NCBI GenBank assembly: GCA_013214355.1
Contig: JABSSL010000014.1
Coordinates: forward strand, 1-64,000
Length of the DNA stretch: 64,000 nucleotides
Source: Saprospiraceae bacterium
GTDB taxonomy: Bacteria; Bacteroidota; Bacteroidia; Chitinophagales; Saprospiraceae
Direction of reading: 5' to 3'
The notes under the pieces were generated by a model that was not told where the DNA came from, did not search any database, and saw only the letters and a program-made list of their open reading frames with translations. Every line of letters begins with the position of its first letter. Positions within the stretch are counted from its first letter, which is position 1. This document shows, in pieces, positions 35,716-42,993 of the stretch. Made by a program: the position numbers and the translations under genes.

Positions 35716-36617
35716 TTCTTGGTTTTCCTGATCAATTGCAAAAGCTGTCTCCTTTCCGTTGGTTTTACTAGGAGTCCATATATAATGGCAGTAAAGAAGG
35801 TGAACATGGCATAAACAAGGGCTGGCTTCAGTACATCCTCATTGCCCAGCAAAGTCCCGCCAATGAGAAAGGCCAAGGAAGTATTTTGGATACCTACCTC
35901 TACCCCCAAAGTCACCTGATCATTCTTTTTTAGTTTCAAGATGAAATAGGCTAAACTAAAGCCGGCTAAAAGATTAAGGCAGTTACCTAAAACGGAAAAT
36001 GGCAGAATCTGCTGTATTTCCATCATAGTGATCCCTGTCCCGCCCGAGCCTTCAGCTGCCAGGAATTTGATGAGGAAAAGGACCGCCAAAAATATCAGGG
36101 TTATCCATTTGAGTGGCGCTTGTAGACGATCTGCGAAGGCGGGGCGCCAACGACGAATCAGGACGCCCAGAAAAACTGGTACCAAGATGATCAAGAAGAT
36201 TTGCTGAATAGTGTCCCAGACCGGGAGCACCATCTCGGTAGACGTGCCATAAAAGTGCTGAAGTCCCAAATTAACGATAAAAGGAATCGAAAACAGAGCA
36301 ATGAAGCTATTGGTCACAGTCAGGCAGATCGATAAGGCTGCATTAGCATTGAGCAGGTAGGTGACGAAGTTCGAAGTAGTTCCGCCTGGACAAGTAGACA
36401 GTACAATTATGCCCAACTTAAATGCCAACGGTAGGGGAGCAATTGTAGCTATCAGGAAAGCTAAACTGGGTAAGACCAGAATTTGTAGGAATAATCCACC
36501 AAGATAAGCTTTGGGGGCGGCGAAAGTGTCTTTGAAGTCTTTCCAGTTGAGCGACATGCCCACGCTGAGCATGATAAAGGCTAAAATCCCTCCAATTAAC
36601 AGATCTACCAAATTCAT
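35712..36617 (-). CDS. bile acid:sodium symporter family (BASS) transporter
   Basis: The 301-residue protein has about nine to ten membrane helices covering nearly its full length. It shows the BASS features ILSTCPGGTTSNFVTYLLNANAAL (split here as STCPGGTTSN and AALSICLTVTNS) and VGIQNTSLAFLIGGT in the second half, the two discontinuous-helix regions that bind sodium and substrate. Family members import organic anions such as bile acids, pantoate or pyruvate with sodium. The substrate cannot be told. It is the first gene of the BASS-glycosyltransferase-sigma operon, whose genes overlap. Confidence 0.9.
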   Translation of the reverse strand: MNLVDLLIGGILAFIMLSVGMSLNWKDFKDTFAAPKAYLGGLFLQILVLPSLAFLIATIAPLPLAFKLGIIVLSTCPGGTTSNFVTYLLNANAALSICLTVTNSFIALFSIPFIVNLGLQHFYGTSTEMVLPVWDTIQQIFLIILVPVFLGVLIRRWRPAFADRLQAPLKWITLIFLAVLFLIKFLAAEGSGGTGITMMEIQQILPFSVLGNCLNLLAGFSLAYFILKLKKNDQVTLGVEVGIQNTSLAFLIGGTLLGNEDVLKPALVYAMFTFFTAIIYGLLVKPTERRQLLQLIRKTKK

Positions 36618-36692
36618 GGGCCGAAGGTAAAGATTTTTGGACCTTCTCCTGGTCTTTTTGTCATCAGGAGGAATGGAGTTTTAGAATAAAAA

Positions 36693-36736
36693 TGCCAAAA
36701 TGTCACCTAAATTCTATGTAAAATGCCAAAATGGCA
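36693..36736. repeat. pair of operator-like palindromes upstream of hsp20
   Basis: TGCCAAAATGTCA (36693-36705) and TGCCAAAATGGCA (36724-36736) are near-identical 5-3-5 inverted repeats, the second perfect. Their start-to-start distance is 31 bases, about three helical turns. They lie 100-145 bases upstream of the hsp20 ATG and are good candidates for a dimeric heat-shock regulator site. Confidence 0.5.
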
Positions 36737-36746
36737 GTATATTCGC
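36732..36746 (+). promoter_or_regulatory. possible sigma54-type promoter for hsp20
   Basis: TGGCAGTATATTCGC places GG and GC exactly ten bases apart as in -24/-12 promoters and matches most of the TGGCAC-N5-TTGC consensus. It overlaps the distal half of the perfect palindrome. Transcription would begin near 36758. The -12 half (TCGC) is imperfect, so this is tentative. Confidence 0.35.
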
Positions 36747-36836
36747 GCTTTTTTTACGTTGGTACAAGTATTGATCTAGGGGTGGTGTATCTCAAAACAA
36801 ATTTCACTTAAGATTTTTAAATAAAAAGAATAAAGC

Positions 36837-37277
36837 ATGAACTTGGTAAGATTCAAACCTGCAGCAACAACTTGGCCTACATTCGATCGCATCTTTGATG
36901 ATTTCTTCAAAGATATTGGTACAACAGTTGGTCGTGACAACTTTGTTAACTCTAAACCAGCAGTTAATATCGTTGAAAACAAGGATGGATTTGCTTTAGA
37001 AGTAGCTGCGCCTGGCTTGACGAAGGATGATTTCAATGTAAGTGTAGAGAAGAATACCTTGACAATTAGCGCTAGTAAAGAAAATAAGCAAGAAGAGGAT
37101 GGCAAGTATCGTCGAAGAGAATTCAGCTACTTTACGTTCAAGCGTTCCTTCCACCTGCCTAACACCATTGATGCCAATAATATCACCGCAAAGTATGAGA
37201 ATGGAGTTCTTTCTCTACAGTTAGCGAAGAAAGAGGAGGCAAAAGAAAAGCCTGCAAGAACCATAGAAATTGGATAA
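36837..37277 (+). CDS. Hsp20 / alpha-crystallin family small heat shock protein
   Basis: The 146-residue protein has a short N-terminal arm (FKPAATTWPTFDRIFDDFFKD), an alpha-crystallin domain (~40-130) and a basic tail ending TIEIG. Domain hallmarks are VNIVENKDGFALEVAAPGL, the FKRSFHLP strand and the dimer/oligomer motif NGVLSLQLAK. The C-terminal TIEI resembles the I-x-I oligomerisation motif. Small heat shock proteins hold unfolding proteins in a refoldable state in the cytosol. The paired palindromes upstream suggest stress regulation. It appears to be monocistronic, with the first strong terminator 200 bases downstream. Confidence 0.95.
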   Translation: MNLVRFKPAATTWPTFDRIFDDFFKDIGTTVGRDNFVNSKPAVNIVENKDGFALEVAAPGLTKDDFNVSVEKNTLTISASKENKQEEDGKYRRREFSYFTFKRSFHLPNTIDANNITAKYENGVLSLQLAKKEEAKEKPARTIEIG

Positions 37278-37476
37278 GTAGATGCTTTTGGAGGGCTTGT
37301 TAATGTACATCCAGTGATTTTGACATTTAGGTGACCATTAAAAAGGTTGTCATTACAACAAAATGCCTCTTCAAACAGTATTACTGATAGAAACAATAAG
37401 CATTTTCCGGTGCACTTAATATCAAGTGAACCGTCGAAATAAGATAGTTAATAGGGTTTTAGGTGTTTAATTGTTT
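37278..37476. other. 200-base 3' untranslated stretch after hsp20
   Basis: No coding region is visible between the hsp20 stop and its terminator. This could be a long 3' untranslated region or contain a short RNA processed from the hsp20 message. Confidence 0.3.
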
Positions 37477-37509
37477 GGGCTGTGACCGTCGAGTCACAGC
37501 CCTTTTTTT
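37477..37509 (+). terminator. strong intrinsic terminator downstream of hsp20
   Basis: GGGCTGTGAC (37477-37486) pairs perfectly with GTCACAGCCC (37493-37502) across a six-base loop and is followed by seven T residues. Confidence 0.88.
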
Positions 37510-37645
37510 GTAACGAGGCAAAGGTGCCCAATTTATTGATTGCAGGTCTAAAAACCGAGTCTTACTATCGTCTAGCCTGAAAATTGCTTGCCAGAATTCT
37601 GTATTTACTATTGCCACATTTCTCATACACTAGCTTAAAAAAAGT

Positions 37646-37674
37646 AAGCCTGGACGGTCCCCACCGCCAGGCTT
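37646..37674 (-). terminator. strong minus-strand terminator
   Basis: AAGCCTGG (37646-37653) pairs with CCAGGCTT (37667-37674) and an inner CGGT pairs with ACCG across a CCCC loop, with one bulged A. On the minus strand the stem is followed by a seven-T run (plus-strand A-run at 37637-37643). The nearest minus-strand gene ends over 700 bases away, implying another transcript. Confidence 0.8.
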
Positions 37675-37730
37675 CCAAAATCCAACTTCAAAAGGAGTGA
37701 ATTCTTATATTTCTTTCGGAAACTTCCGTT

Positions 37731-37778
37731 TTATTCAATTAAAATAGACGCTAGATCCAGGCTCCAAAATTTAAACAT
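37731..37778 (-). CDS. 15-codon mini-ORF inside the candidate transcript
   Basis: An ATG opens a frame encoding MFKFWSLDLASILIE and a TAA stop. The ATG falls in the loop of a 9-bp hairpin. No homologue is known to me, and a frame this short can arise by chance; it is listed because of its placement in a transcript-like unit with a second Trp-containing mini-ORF. Confidence 0.15.
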   Translation of the reverse strand: MFKFWSLDLASILIE

Positions 37779-37859
37779 CTCGGGGCCTAAATTTTGATTT
37801 TTGGCATAGATCTATACTTCCATATAGGCTGTTCTGCTTATGGAAATAACATCAGTGTA

Positions 37860-37913
37860 TCATAGTAACATTAAACTGACCCAGCTTGCAGTATCATCCA
37901 TGCCTTTACTCAT
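37860..37913 (-). CDS. 17-codon mini-ORF after a perfect palindrome
   Basis: An ATG three bases past a 20-bp palindrome opens a frame encoding MSKGMDDTASWVSLMLL and a TGA stop. A hairpin in that position could control its translation, as for a leader peptide. The peptide is amphipathic, polar at the N-terminus and hydrophobic at the C-terminus. I do not recognise it, and chance is a real alternative. Confidence 0.2.
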   Translation of the reverse strand: MSKGMDDTASWVSLMLL

Positions 37914-37916
37914 AGC

Positions 37917-37936
37917 AAAACCATAATTATGGTTTT
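37917..37936. repeat. 20-bp perfect palindrome
   Basis: AAAACCATAATTATGGTTTT is its own reverse complement. It could be a protein-binding operator or, as RNA, a short stem just before the 17-codon mini-ORF on the minus strand. Confidence 0.6.
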
Positions 37937-38186
37937 AAATGCTATAAAATAGAGCACAGTTACATCTAGTAAGCTAACTCAGTATGAGTAGCAAGGGGCT
38001 TCAGCTAAGTACATAACATAGCTTAGAGCTCATCCATTTTACCAAATGAGATACTAATTTTACAAGAGGGGGGAGGTCTTTCCCAAGATATAAGTTGCTA
38101 TTGTTCCGGAGATAAAGGAATAATCGATTTGGGAATGACTTTAATACGGTGTGCGTTCAGGAAGTGTTTTTATTTTTCAGTTGCTA

Positions 38187-38217
38187 CAAAGGTAAGTAAC
38201 ATTTTGATTTATTCCAA
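38187..38217 (-). promoter_or_regulatory. minus-strand promoter for the candidate non-coding transcript
   Basis: On the minus strand TACCTTTG (38187-38194) fits TAnnTTTG, and a TTG lies 20 bases upstream at 38215-38217, within the known spacing range for Bacteroidota -33/-7 promoters. No gene of normal length lies downstream before the terminator. Confidence 0.42.
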
Positions 38218-38401
38218 TATTTAGGGGCAAAATTCAGTCATAGCCTGGGTTTCAGCGGAAATTGACTGTGCAAACTTTACCCTCGTACAAGGAGATAGGG
38301 ATGGGTTTATTTGAAGTGCACATAGTGTTTTAAAATTCAAAAGTGAGGGAATAATAAGTCACATAGGCTGTCAAGGGAAAGGATAAAATAAAGGAAGTGT
38401 T

Positions 38402-38998
38402 CTATTGATCAGGTTCATCTGCCCCGTTAACGAACTGTGCTATCCTATCTAATTCTTCGTAGAAGGGTTCTCCATATTTTCGTATGATGGCCTCTTTTAC
38501 AAATTTATATAGAGGCATCTGTAATTGCTTCCCCAGTTGGCAGGCTGCTGAACAGATATCCCATCTATCATAGTTTAAAGCCTCGAAACCAATATCTTCA
38601 TTTTGATTCACTCGGATTGGATAAAGGTGACAGGAGATAGGTTTCTTAAATGAAATCTTTTGATCGATATAAGCTTGTTCGATCCCGCACTTGGCTATTC
38701 CCTTTTCATCATAGATCATATAAACACAGGCTCCATTATTTAGTAAGCTAGTGCCATACTCCTGTGGCTCTTCATAATAGGTATAAGGCCCTTTTTCTCG
38801 TAAGATTTGTAGCGATTCTTCACTCAAGTAAGGAGTGACATATTCTTGTATATCCTCTAATATTTCTAGCTCAGCCTCCTCTAAAGGAGCCCCCCAGTCC
38901 CCTTCCCAACAACAAGCCCCTTTGCAGGCTTCCAAGTTGCAAACAAATTGCTGTTCTATGATGTCGTCACTAACTAGAATGTCCTTTACAATAAGCAT
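38402..38998 (-). CDS. DUF3109 family protein (cysteine-rich, probable metal/Fe-S site)
   Basis: The 198-residue protein has the family signature FVCNLEACKGACCWEGD (Cys at ~19, 24, 28, 29) and further cysteines in NGACVYM, AKCGIEQAY, ISCHLYPI and DICSAACQLG. This pattern resembles YkgJ-type zinc or iron-sulfur binding proteins; DUF3109 is common across Bacteroidota with no established function. There is no signal or membrane segment, so it is likely cytosolic. The ATG used precedes the conserved LIVKDILVSDDI strand. A near-match promoter box (GACCTTTG) lies about 70 bases upstream. It is not clearly in an operon. Confidence 0.9.
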   Translation of the reverse strand: MLIVKDILVSDDIIEQQFVCNLEACKGACCWEGDWGAPLEEAELEILEDIQEYVTPYLSEESLQILREKGPYTYYEEPQEYGTSLLNNGACVYMIYDEKGIAKCGIEQAYIDQKISFKKPISCHLYPIRVNQNEDIGFEALNYDRWDICSAACQLGKQLQMPLYKFVKEAIIRKYGEPFYEELDRIAQFVNGADEPDQ

Positions 38999-39240
38999 GC
39001 GAAACAGTTTTTAAGACTTGCTGGAGCCTCCTCTGATAGCAAGCAACAAACGGCCATGGCATCCGAATGACAAAGGTCTGGATTTAAAAGATACAATCTA
39101 AAGAAAATACGCAAAAAGTGTAACTTAGCGTTACATTGATGGCTTTTCAGAGCTCATCTTGGTTTATCTTTTCAAAGTAATTAGGACCTGATTAACATCC
39201 CTGTACTAAGTCGTGTCATCAGGTAGCCAAAAAATCTTCT

Positions 39241-39651
39241 ATGAAAAAAGTAATATTCTGCGTTTTCTTTGCTTCTATTATGTTCTCTGGCTTTGCTCAA
39301 GACAGCAAACGCTTCGATCAAGTAAATTTGGCCACCGCAGAGTTAACCGCTCAGTATAATCTCACCGACGCACAACAAACTAAGGTTAGAAAGGCGGTAG
39401 AGGTGCAAATGGAAAACATGGAACAGATTGCTGCTTTGAAAGATTCCAATCCTAATGCTTACCTAGCCAAGAAAAGATCTCTTCGAGAATACCTGGAAGG
39501 TAAATTAGCATTGATCCTCTCCGACAGACAGTTGAGTCTGCTCGAAAAGCAACAAGAAGATCGCCGTCTAGCGGAGCGCGCCTTGCGTAAAAAAATGAAA
39601 GGTGCCAGTCAAGCGGAGATCGAGGTAGCTTTGTTGAAGCTAGAAAAATAG
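39241..39651 (+). CDS. secreted helical protein, CpxP/Spy-like style, unknown function
   Basis: The 136-residue product has a signal peptide (VIFCVFFASIMFSGFAQ, cleavage near 20) and a highly charged all-helical mature part. The phrases YNLTDAQQTKVRKAV and LALILSDRQLSLLEKQQ resemble the LTxxQ helices of Spy/CpxP-like periplasmic proteins, and many Bacteroidota have small secreted proteins of this style. A chaperone or metal-binding function is only a guess. It stands alone in the same direction as the PAS-sigma54 activator 120 bases downstream. Confidence 0.72.
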   Translation: MKKVIFCVFFASIMFSGFAQDSKRFDQVNLATAELTAQYNLTDAQQTKVRKAVEVQMENMEQIAALKDSNPNAYLAKKRSLREYLEGKLALILSDRQLSLLEKQQEDRRLAERALRKKMKGASQAEIEVALLKLEK

Positions 39652-39745
39652 AGCGATCCTAGTGCTTTGGTTAAATTCCTTTAGTACAACACTCAACTAA
39701 GACTGGTTGACCTAAATGGTCTGAACGCTACAGTACCCACGGCGG

Positions 39746-39753
39746 TACCTTTG
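39746..39753 (+). promoter_or_regulatory. candidate -7 box for the PAS-sigma54 activator gene
   Basis: TACCTTTG matches TAnnTTTG exactly, only 18 bases before the first ATG. If real, transcription would begin near 39760, which slightly favours the later in-frame ATG at 39817 as the true start. No -33 TTG is seen. Confidence 0.3.
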
Positions 39754-39771
39754 GCTTGATTTTCCTAATGA

Positions 39772-41673
39772 ATGCTTACATTTGGAAAAGATCCATTAAA
39801 AGCCAAAGGCCGTGTCATGCAACACCAAGACTCCTCTTCTCAGATCCAAGCCCTGCAAGAGCAAGTTCAGGAACTTCAGAATCAATTGCACCAATTGAAC
39901 CGCGATAATCAATTGCTGCAACAGGCACAAGGAATAGCTGGCCTGGGTATCTGGCAATATGATATCAAAGCGGATAAGGTTACCTGGTCAGAAGAAGTAT
40001 ATAGAATTTATAACCTTGACCTAGATAAATCTCCACCGAAAATGGAGGAGATATTACATTATGCTTCCGAGGAGGAGCGGCAATTCGTCGAGAATCAAAT
40101 CTACAAAGCCATTGTTACCGGTAAGGCGTACAGTATCGACTGCACAATCAGTACTGCGGAGGGCCCGATCAAATTTGTACACGCGACTGGCCAACCTTTT
40201 TACAATGATGAAAAAGAACTGACACATCTGGTGGGAACCATTCTCGATATTTCAGATCGGAAGCAGGCCGATAAATCCCTTCGCTTTTCAGATTTTACGA
40301 TTGAAAGCATTTCTGATGGGATTTTCTGGATTGATAAAGAGGCAAACTTCATCCGTGTTAATAAGGCGGCCAGTCATAACTTAGGGTATACTCCCGAGGA
40401 ATTAAAAGGGATGTCTGGTAAGGATATTAACCCTGGATTCTCAAAAAAGAAGTCCCAAAAGTATTGGTCTAAAACCAAGGAGGATCGCGTGTTCATTTTT
40501 CGTACGGAGCATACCCGTAAAGATGGTAGTACTTTCCCGGTAGAGATCACCAATAATATTTTCGAATTTGATGGAGAGGAGTTTAGGTGCAGCATCGTGC
40601 GTGATATTACAGAACAACTGAAAAAAGAACAGAAATTAGAAAGGGCATTAAAGGAGATTGAGTCACTGAAAAATCAGTTGGAAGAAGAAAATATCTACTT
40701 ACAGGAAGAAATTAAGTTGGCTAATAACTTTGACGAAATCATTAGTATTAGCAAGAATTATAAGACCGTACTACGGCAGGTGGAACAAGTAGCTGCTACC
40801 AGCTCTACCGTGTTAATTACTGGAGAGTCAGGGACGGGAAAGGAGCTTTTGGCCCGCGCTGTTCACAATCTCAGTAAGCGCAGGGAGCGACCCTTGGTCA
40901 AAGTGAATTGTGCCAATTTGCCAGCAAACATCATTGAGAGTGAACTCTTTGGTCACGAACGGGGGGCTTTTACAGGCGCACACAGTCGTAAGGTGGGGCG
41001 GTTTGAGTTAGCGAATAAAGGGACTATATTTTTAGATGAGGTGGGGGAACTTCCTTTTGAGTTGCAGGCAAAATTGCTACGTGTTCTGCAAGAAGGAGAG
41101 TTTGAGCGACTTGGAAACCCGAGAACCTTTAAACTTGATGTCCGAGTTATTGCTGCTACTAATCGGGATCTAGAGCAAGGGGTGAACAATGGTGAATTCA
41201 GAGCAGATCTATTTTATCGTTTAAATGTCTTTCCACTTGTAAGTCTCCCTTTACGGGATAGAAAAGAAGACATTCCTCATTTAGTACAGCATTTCGTTAA
41301 AAAGTACAGTGCTCGAGCTGGTAAAGAGATTACCACCGTTTCTCAAAGATTACTGCAGGAGCTAGCTGAATATGACTGGCCAGGAAATATTCGGGAGTTG
41401 GAAAATATTATTGAACGAGCGGTCATCTTGAGTCCTGGCAAAAAATTAGAAATAGGCAACTGGTTTGCCAAATCTAGCATTAAAGCCAAGGCCAAGCAAT
41501 TTCAAACATTGGAGGAAAGAGAAAAAGAGTATATCCTGGAAGTATTAGCTCATACGAAAGGAAGGGTGAGTGGCCAGCAAGGAGCAGCTTTGATTTTAGG
41601 GATTAATCCCAAAACATTAGATTCTCGTCTGCGGAAATTGGGAATTCACAGAACACAGATTTTTGATATGTAA
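39772..41673 (+). CDS. PAS-domain sigma54-dependent transcriptional activator
   Basis: The 633-residue protein has an N-terminal coiled coil (~24-52, [18 protein letters not shown]) and two PAS domains (~55-165 and ~170-285). A second coiled coil (~285-318) leads to a sigma54-interacting AAA+ domain (~322-550) with Walker A GESGTGKE, the sigma54-contact loop GAFTGA (~398-403), Walker [11 protein letters not shown] and the NIRELEN segment. A Fis-type helix-turn-helix (~590-632, [20 protein letters not shown]) ends it. There is no receiver domain, so sensing is probably through the PAS domains in the cytosol. A strong sigma54 promoter lies 117 bases downstream of its stop, so the thioredoxin-like and ECF genes are likely targets. 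A second in-frame ATG 45 bases on is also plausible. Confidence 0.93.
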   Translation: MLTFGKDPLKAKGRVMQHQDSSSQIQALQEQVQELQNQLHQLNRDNQLLQQAQGIAGLGIWQYDIKADKVTWSEEVYRIYNLDLDKSPPKMEEILHYASEEERQFVENQIYKAIVTGKAYSIDCTISTAEGPIKFVHATGQPFYNDEKELTHLVGTILDISDRKQADKSLRFSDFTIESISDGIFWIDKEANFIRVNKAASHNLGYTPEELKGMSGKDINPGFSKKKSQKYWSKTKEDRVFIFRTEHTRKDGSTFPVEITNNIFEFDGEEFRCSIVRDITEQLKKEQKLERALKEIESLKNQLEEENIYLQEEIKLANNFDEIISISKNYKTVLRQVEQVAATSSTVLITGESGTGKELLARAVHNLSKRRERPLVKVNCANLPANIIESELFGHERGAFTGAHSRKVGRFELANKGTIFLDEVGELPFELQAKLLRVLQEGEFERLGNPRTFKLDVRVIAATNRDLEQGVNNGEFRADLFYRLNVFPLVSLPLRDRKEDIPHLVQHFVKKYSARAGKEITTVSQRLLQELAEYDWPGNIRELENIIERAVILSPGKKLEIGNWFAKSSIKAKAKQFQTLEEREKEYILEVLAHTKGRVSGQQGAALILGINPKTLDSRLRKLGIHRTQIFDM

Positions 41674-41789
41674 GGCTTTTCTGATATTTCGGAAATTCCT
41701 GTGCCGCGTTATTTTGTGTGTAGTGAATTTTATTTTTGTATTTGTTTGATTTACAGTTAATTGTGGTGTTGTTTTTTAATTTGTGATTT

Positions 41790-41804
41790 TGGCATCTCGC
41801 TTGC
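41790..41804 (+). promoter_or_regulatory. sigma54 (-24/-12) promoter
   Basis: TGGCATCTCGCTTGC matches the sigma54 consensus TGGCAC-N5-TTGC at nearly all key positions, with GG and GC ten bases apart. Transcription would start near 41816, about 30 bases before the thioredoxin-like gene. The sigma54 activator gene ends just upstream. Confidence 0.72.
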
Positions 41805-41844
41805 CTGGTGAAAAGTATTTAATCACCATTAAGCTCGAGATGAT

Positions 41845-42165
41845 ATGACCTCATTGCGGGAGGAACAGTTTACAGAAATCATACTAAAATCTGAATTACT
41901 TACCCTGGTCAGTTTGGGACAGGAGGCCTGGGGGTCTAGCTATTTACTTCAGCAGCGGCTGCAGAGTTTGGAAGATCTCTATCCACATCAGTTGATTTGT
42001 TTCCATTTGGAGGTAGCCGCATCCTCTCCTATCCTTTCCACCTTCAATATTGCCTATCTACCGAGCCTACTGGTCTTTCAGTCTGGGAAATTACTTGAGC
42101 AATGTCAAGCCAGCTTGCCATTGGATGTTCTCGAACTGAAAGTTAAACTGCTTATAAGCCAGTAA
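41845..42165 (+). CDS. thioredoxin-like fold protein lacking the CxxC site
   Basis: The 106-residue protein fits a thioredoxin fold: strand LLTLVSLGQEAWGSS, helix YLLQQRLQSLEDLYP, strand QLICFHLEVA, then FNIAYLPSLLVFQSGKLLEQ, which corresponds to the cis-proline strand and the following hairpin of thioredoxins (usually V-x-x-x-PT). The active-site WCGPC is replaced by AWGSS, so it cannot do disulfide exchange and probably binds a partner. It sits between a sigma54 promoter and an ECF sigma gene starting three bases after its stop, so a regulatory role is possible. Confidence 0.68.
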   Translation: MTSLREEQFTEIILKSELLTLVSLGQEAWGSSYLLQQRLQSLEDLYPHQLICFHLEVAASSPILSTFNIAYLPSLLVFQSGKLLEQCQASLPLDVLELKVKLLISQ

Positions 42166-42167
42166 CC

Positions 42168-42767
42168 ATGCCTACACTAAAAAATGAATGTCTGAAACCT
42201 GCCCATGACGCATTATCTGAATCCTCAATTGTACAATTGATCAAATTGAAAGATCCAAGCGGAATGGACTACTTACACACCCACTATCGGGCAGCCCTTT
42301 ATCGGTTGATTGTTAGGATTGTTAAGGTAGATGTGATGGCCGAGGAAGTGCTACAAGATGTATTTGTCACCATCTGGCAGCAAATTGATCGATACGATAC
42401 TTATAAAGGAAGATTGTTTACTTGGATGTCTAAGATTGCCAAGAATATGGCCATTGACCGATTGCGATCTAAAGATATGCGAGTTTGGAAGCATAATTCT
42501 GCTGAACAAGCTGATTGGCAGGAATTGGCACAGCTTCATTCGAGTAGCTTGCGCATCGATACACTCGGTATTGAAAGCCTCTTTACCTATCTCAGTGATC
42601 GCCAGCAGAAGGTGATGCGTTTTATTTACATCAAAGGATATACGCAGAGCGAGACAGCCGAAAGTTGTCATCTACCCTTAGGAACAGTCAAAACTTTGGT
42701 TAGGTCCAGCCTAAAAACACTGCGAAAAATCTTGCGCACGACAGAAAAGGAGGAAATTCCATCCTAA
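42168..42767 (+). CDS. ECF sigma factor under a sigma54 promoter
   Basis: The 199-residue protein has sigma70 region 2 (~35-100, with AEEVLQDVFVTIWQQI and LFTWMSKIAKNMAIDRLRSK) and region 4 (~140-190, with FIYIKGYTQSETAESCHLPLG-TVKTLVRSSLKTLRK). It resembles SigK/RpoE-like ECF factors. Unlike classic SigK there is no anti-sigma (RskA/FecR) gene after it; the next gene is citrate synthase after 226 bases. Its start follows the thioredoxin-like stop by three bases, so both come from the sigma54 promoter. That arrangement suggests sigma54 controls a secondary sigma cascade, with the thioredoxin-like protein as possible modulator. Confidence 0.9.
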   Translation: MPTLKNECLKPAHDALSESSIVQLIKLKDPSGMDYLHTHYRAALYRLIVRIVKVDVMAEEVLQDVFVTIWQQIDRYDTYKGRLFTWMSKIAKNMAIDRLRSKDMRVWKHNSAEQADWQELAQLHSSSLRIDTLGIESLFTYLSDRQQKVMRFIYIKGYTQSETAESCHLPLGTVKTLVRSSLKTLRKILRTTEKEEIPS

Positions 42768-42993
42768 GCGGGTAAAAATGCTTGAAATAAGTCCACAGAA
42801 CCGTCCAAAGAATGCCTTGATCGTGCCTCAGATAGGTGAAATTTGGTATATTTATGCCCCTTTCTACGGGGAAATCCCTGGCCAATTAAGTTGGATTAAA
42901 ACAAATCTCCTTTTTCAGTTATTGTAACAATAGAACACTGACTGAAGAAAGGTCAGACTTTTCAAAACACAATTAAATAATACAATACTGTTA

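Larger units (their letters stand above)
37637..38180 (-). ncRNA. candidate minus-strand non-coding or mini-ORF transcript
   Basis: A minus-strand promoter (TTG-N20-TAnnTTTG) near 38190 and a strong minus-strand terminator at 37646 bound about 540 bases that contain no frame over 60 codons. Inside are a 20-bp perfect palindrome, a 9-bp hairpin (37765-37773 with 37788-37796) and two mini-ORFs of 17 and 15 codons. I saw no hallmark of tmRNA, RNase P RNA or SRP RNA. It may be a regulatory RNA, a peptide-encoding transcript, or the extended 3' region of the DUF3109 gene. Confidence 0.4.
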
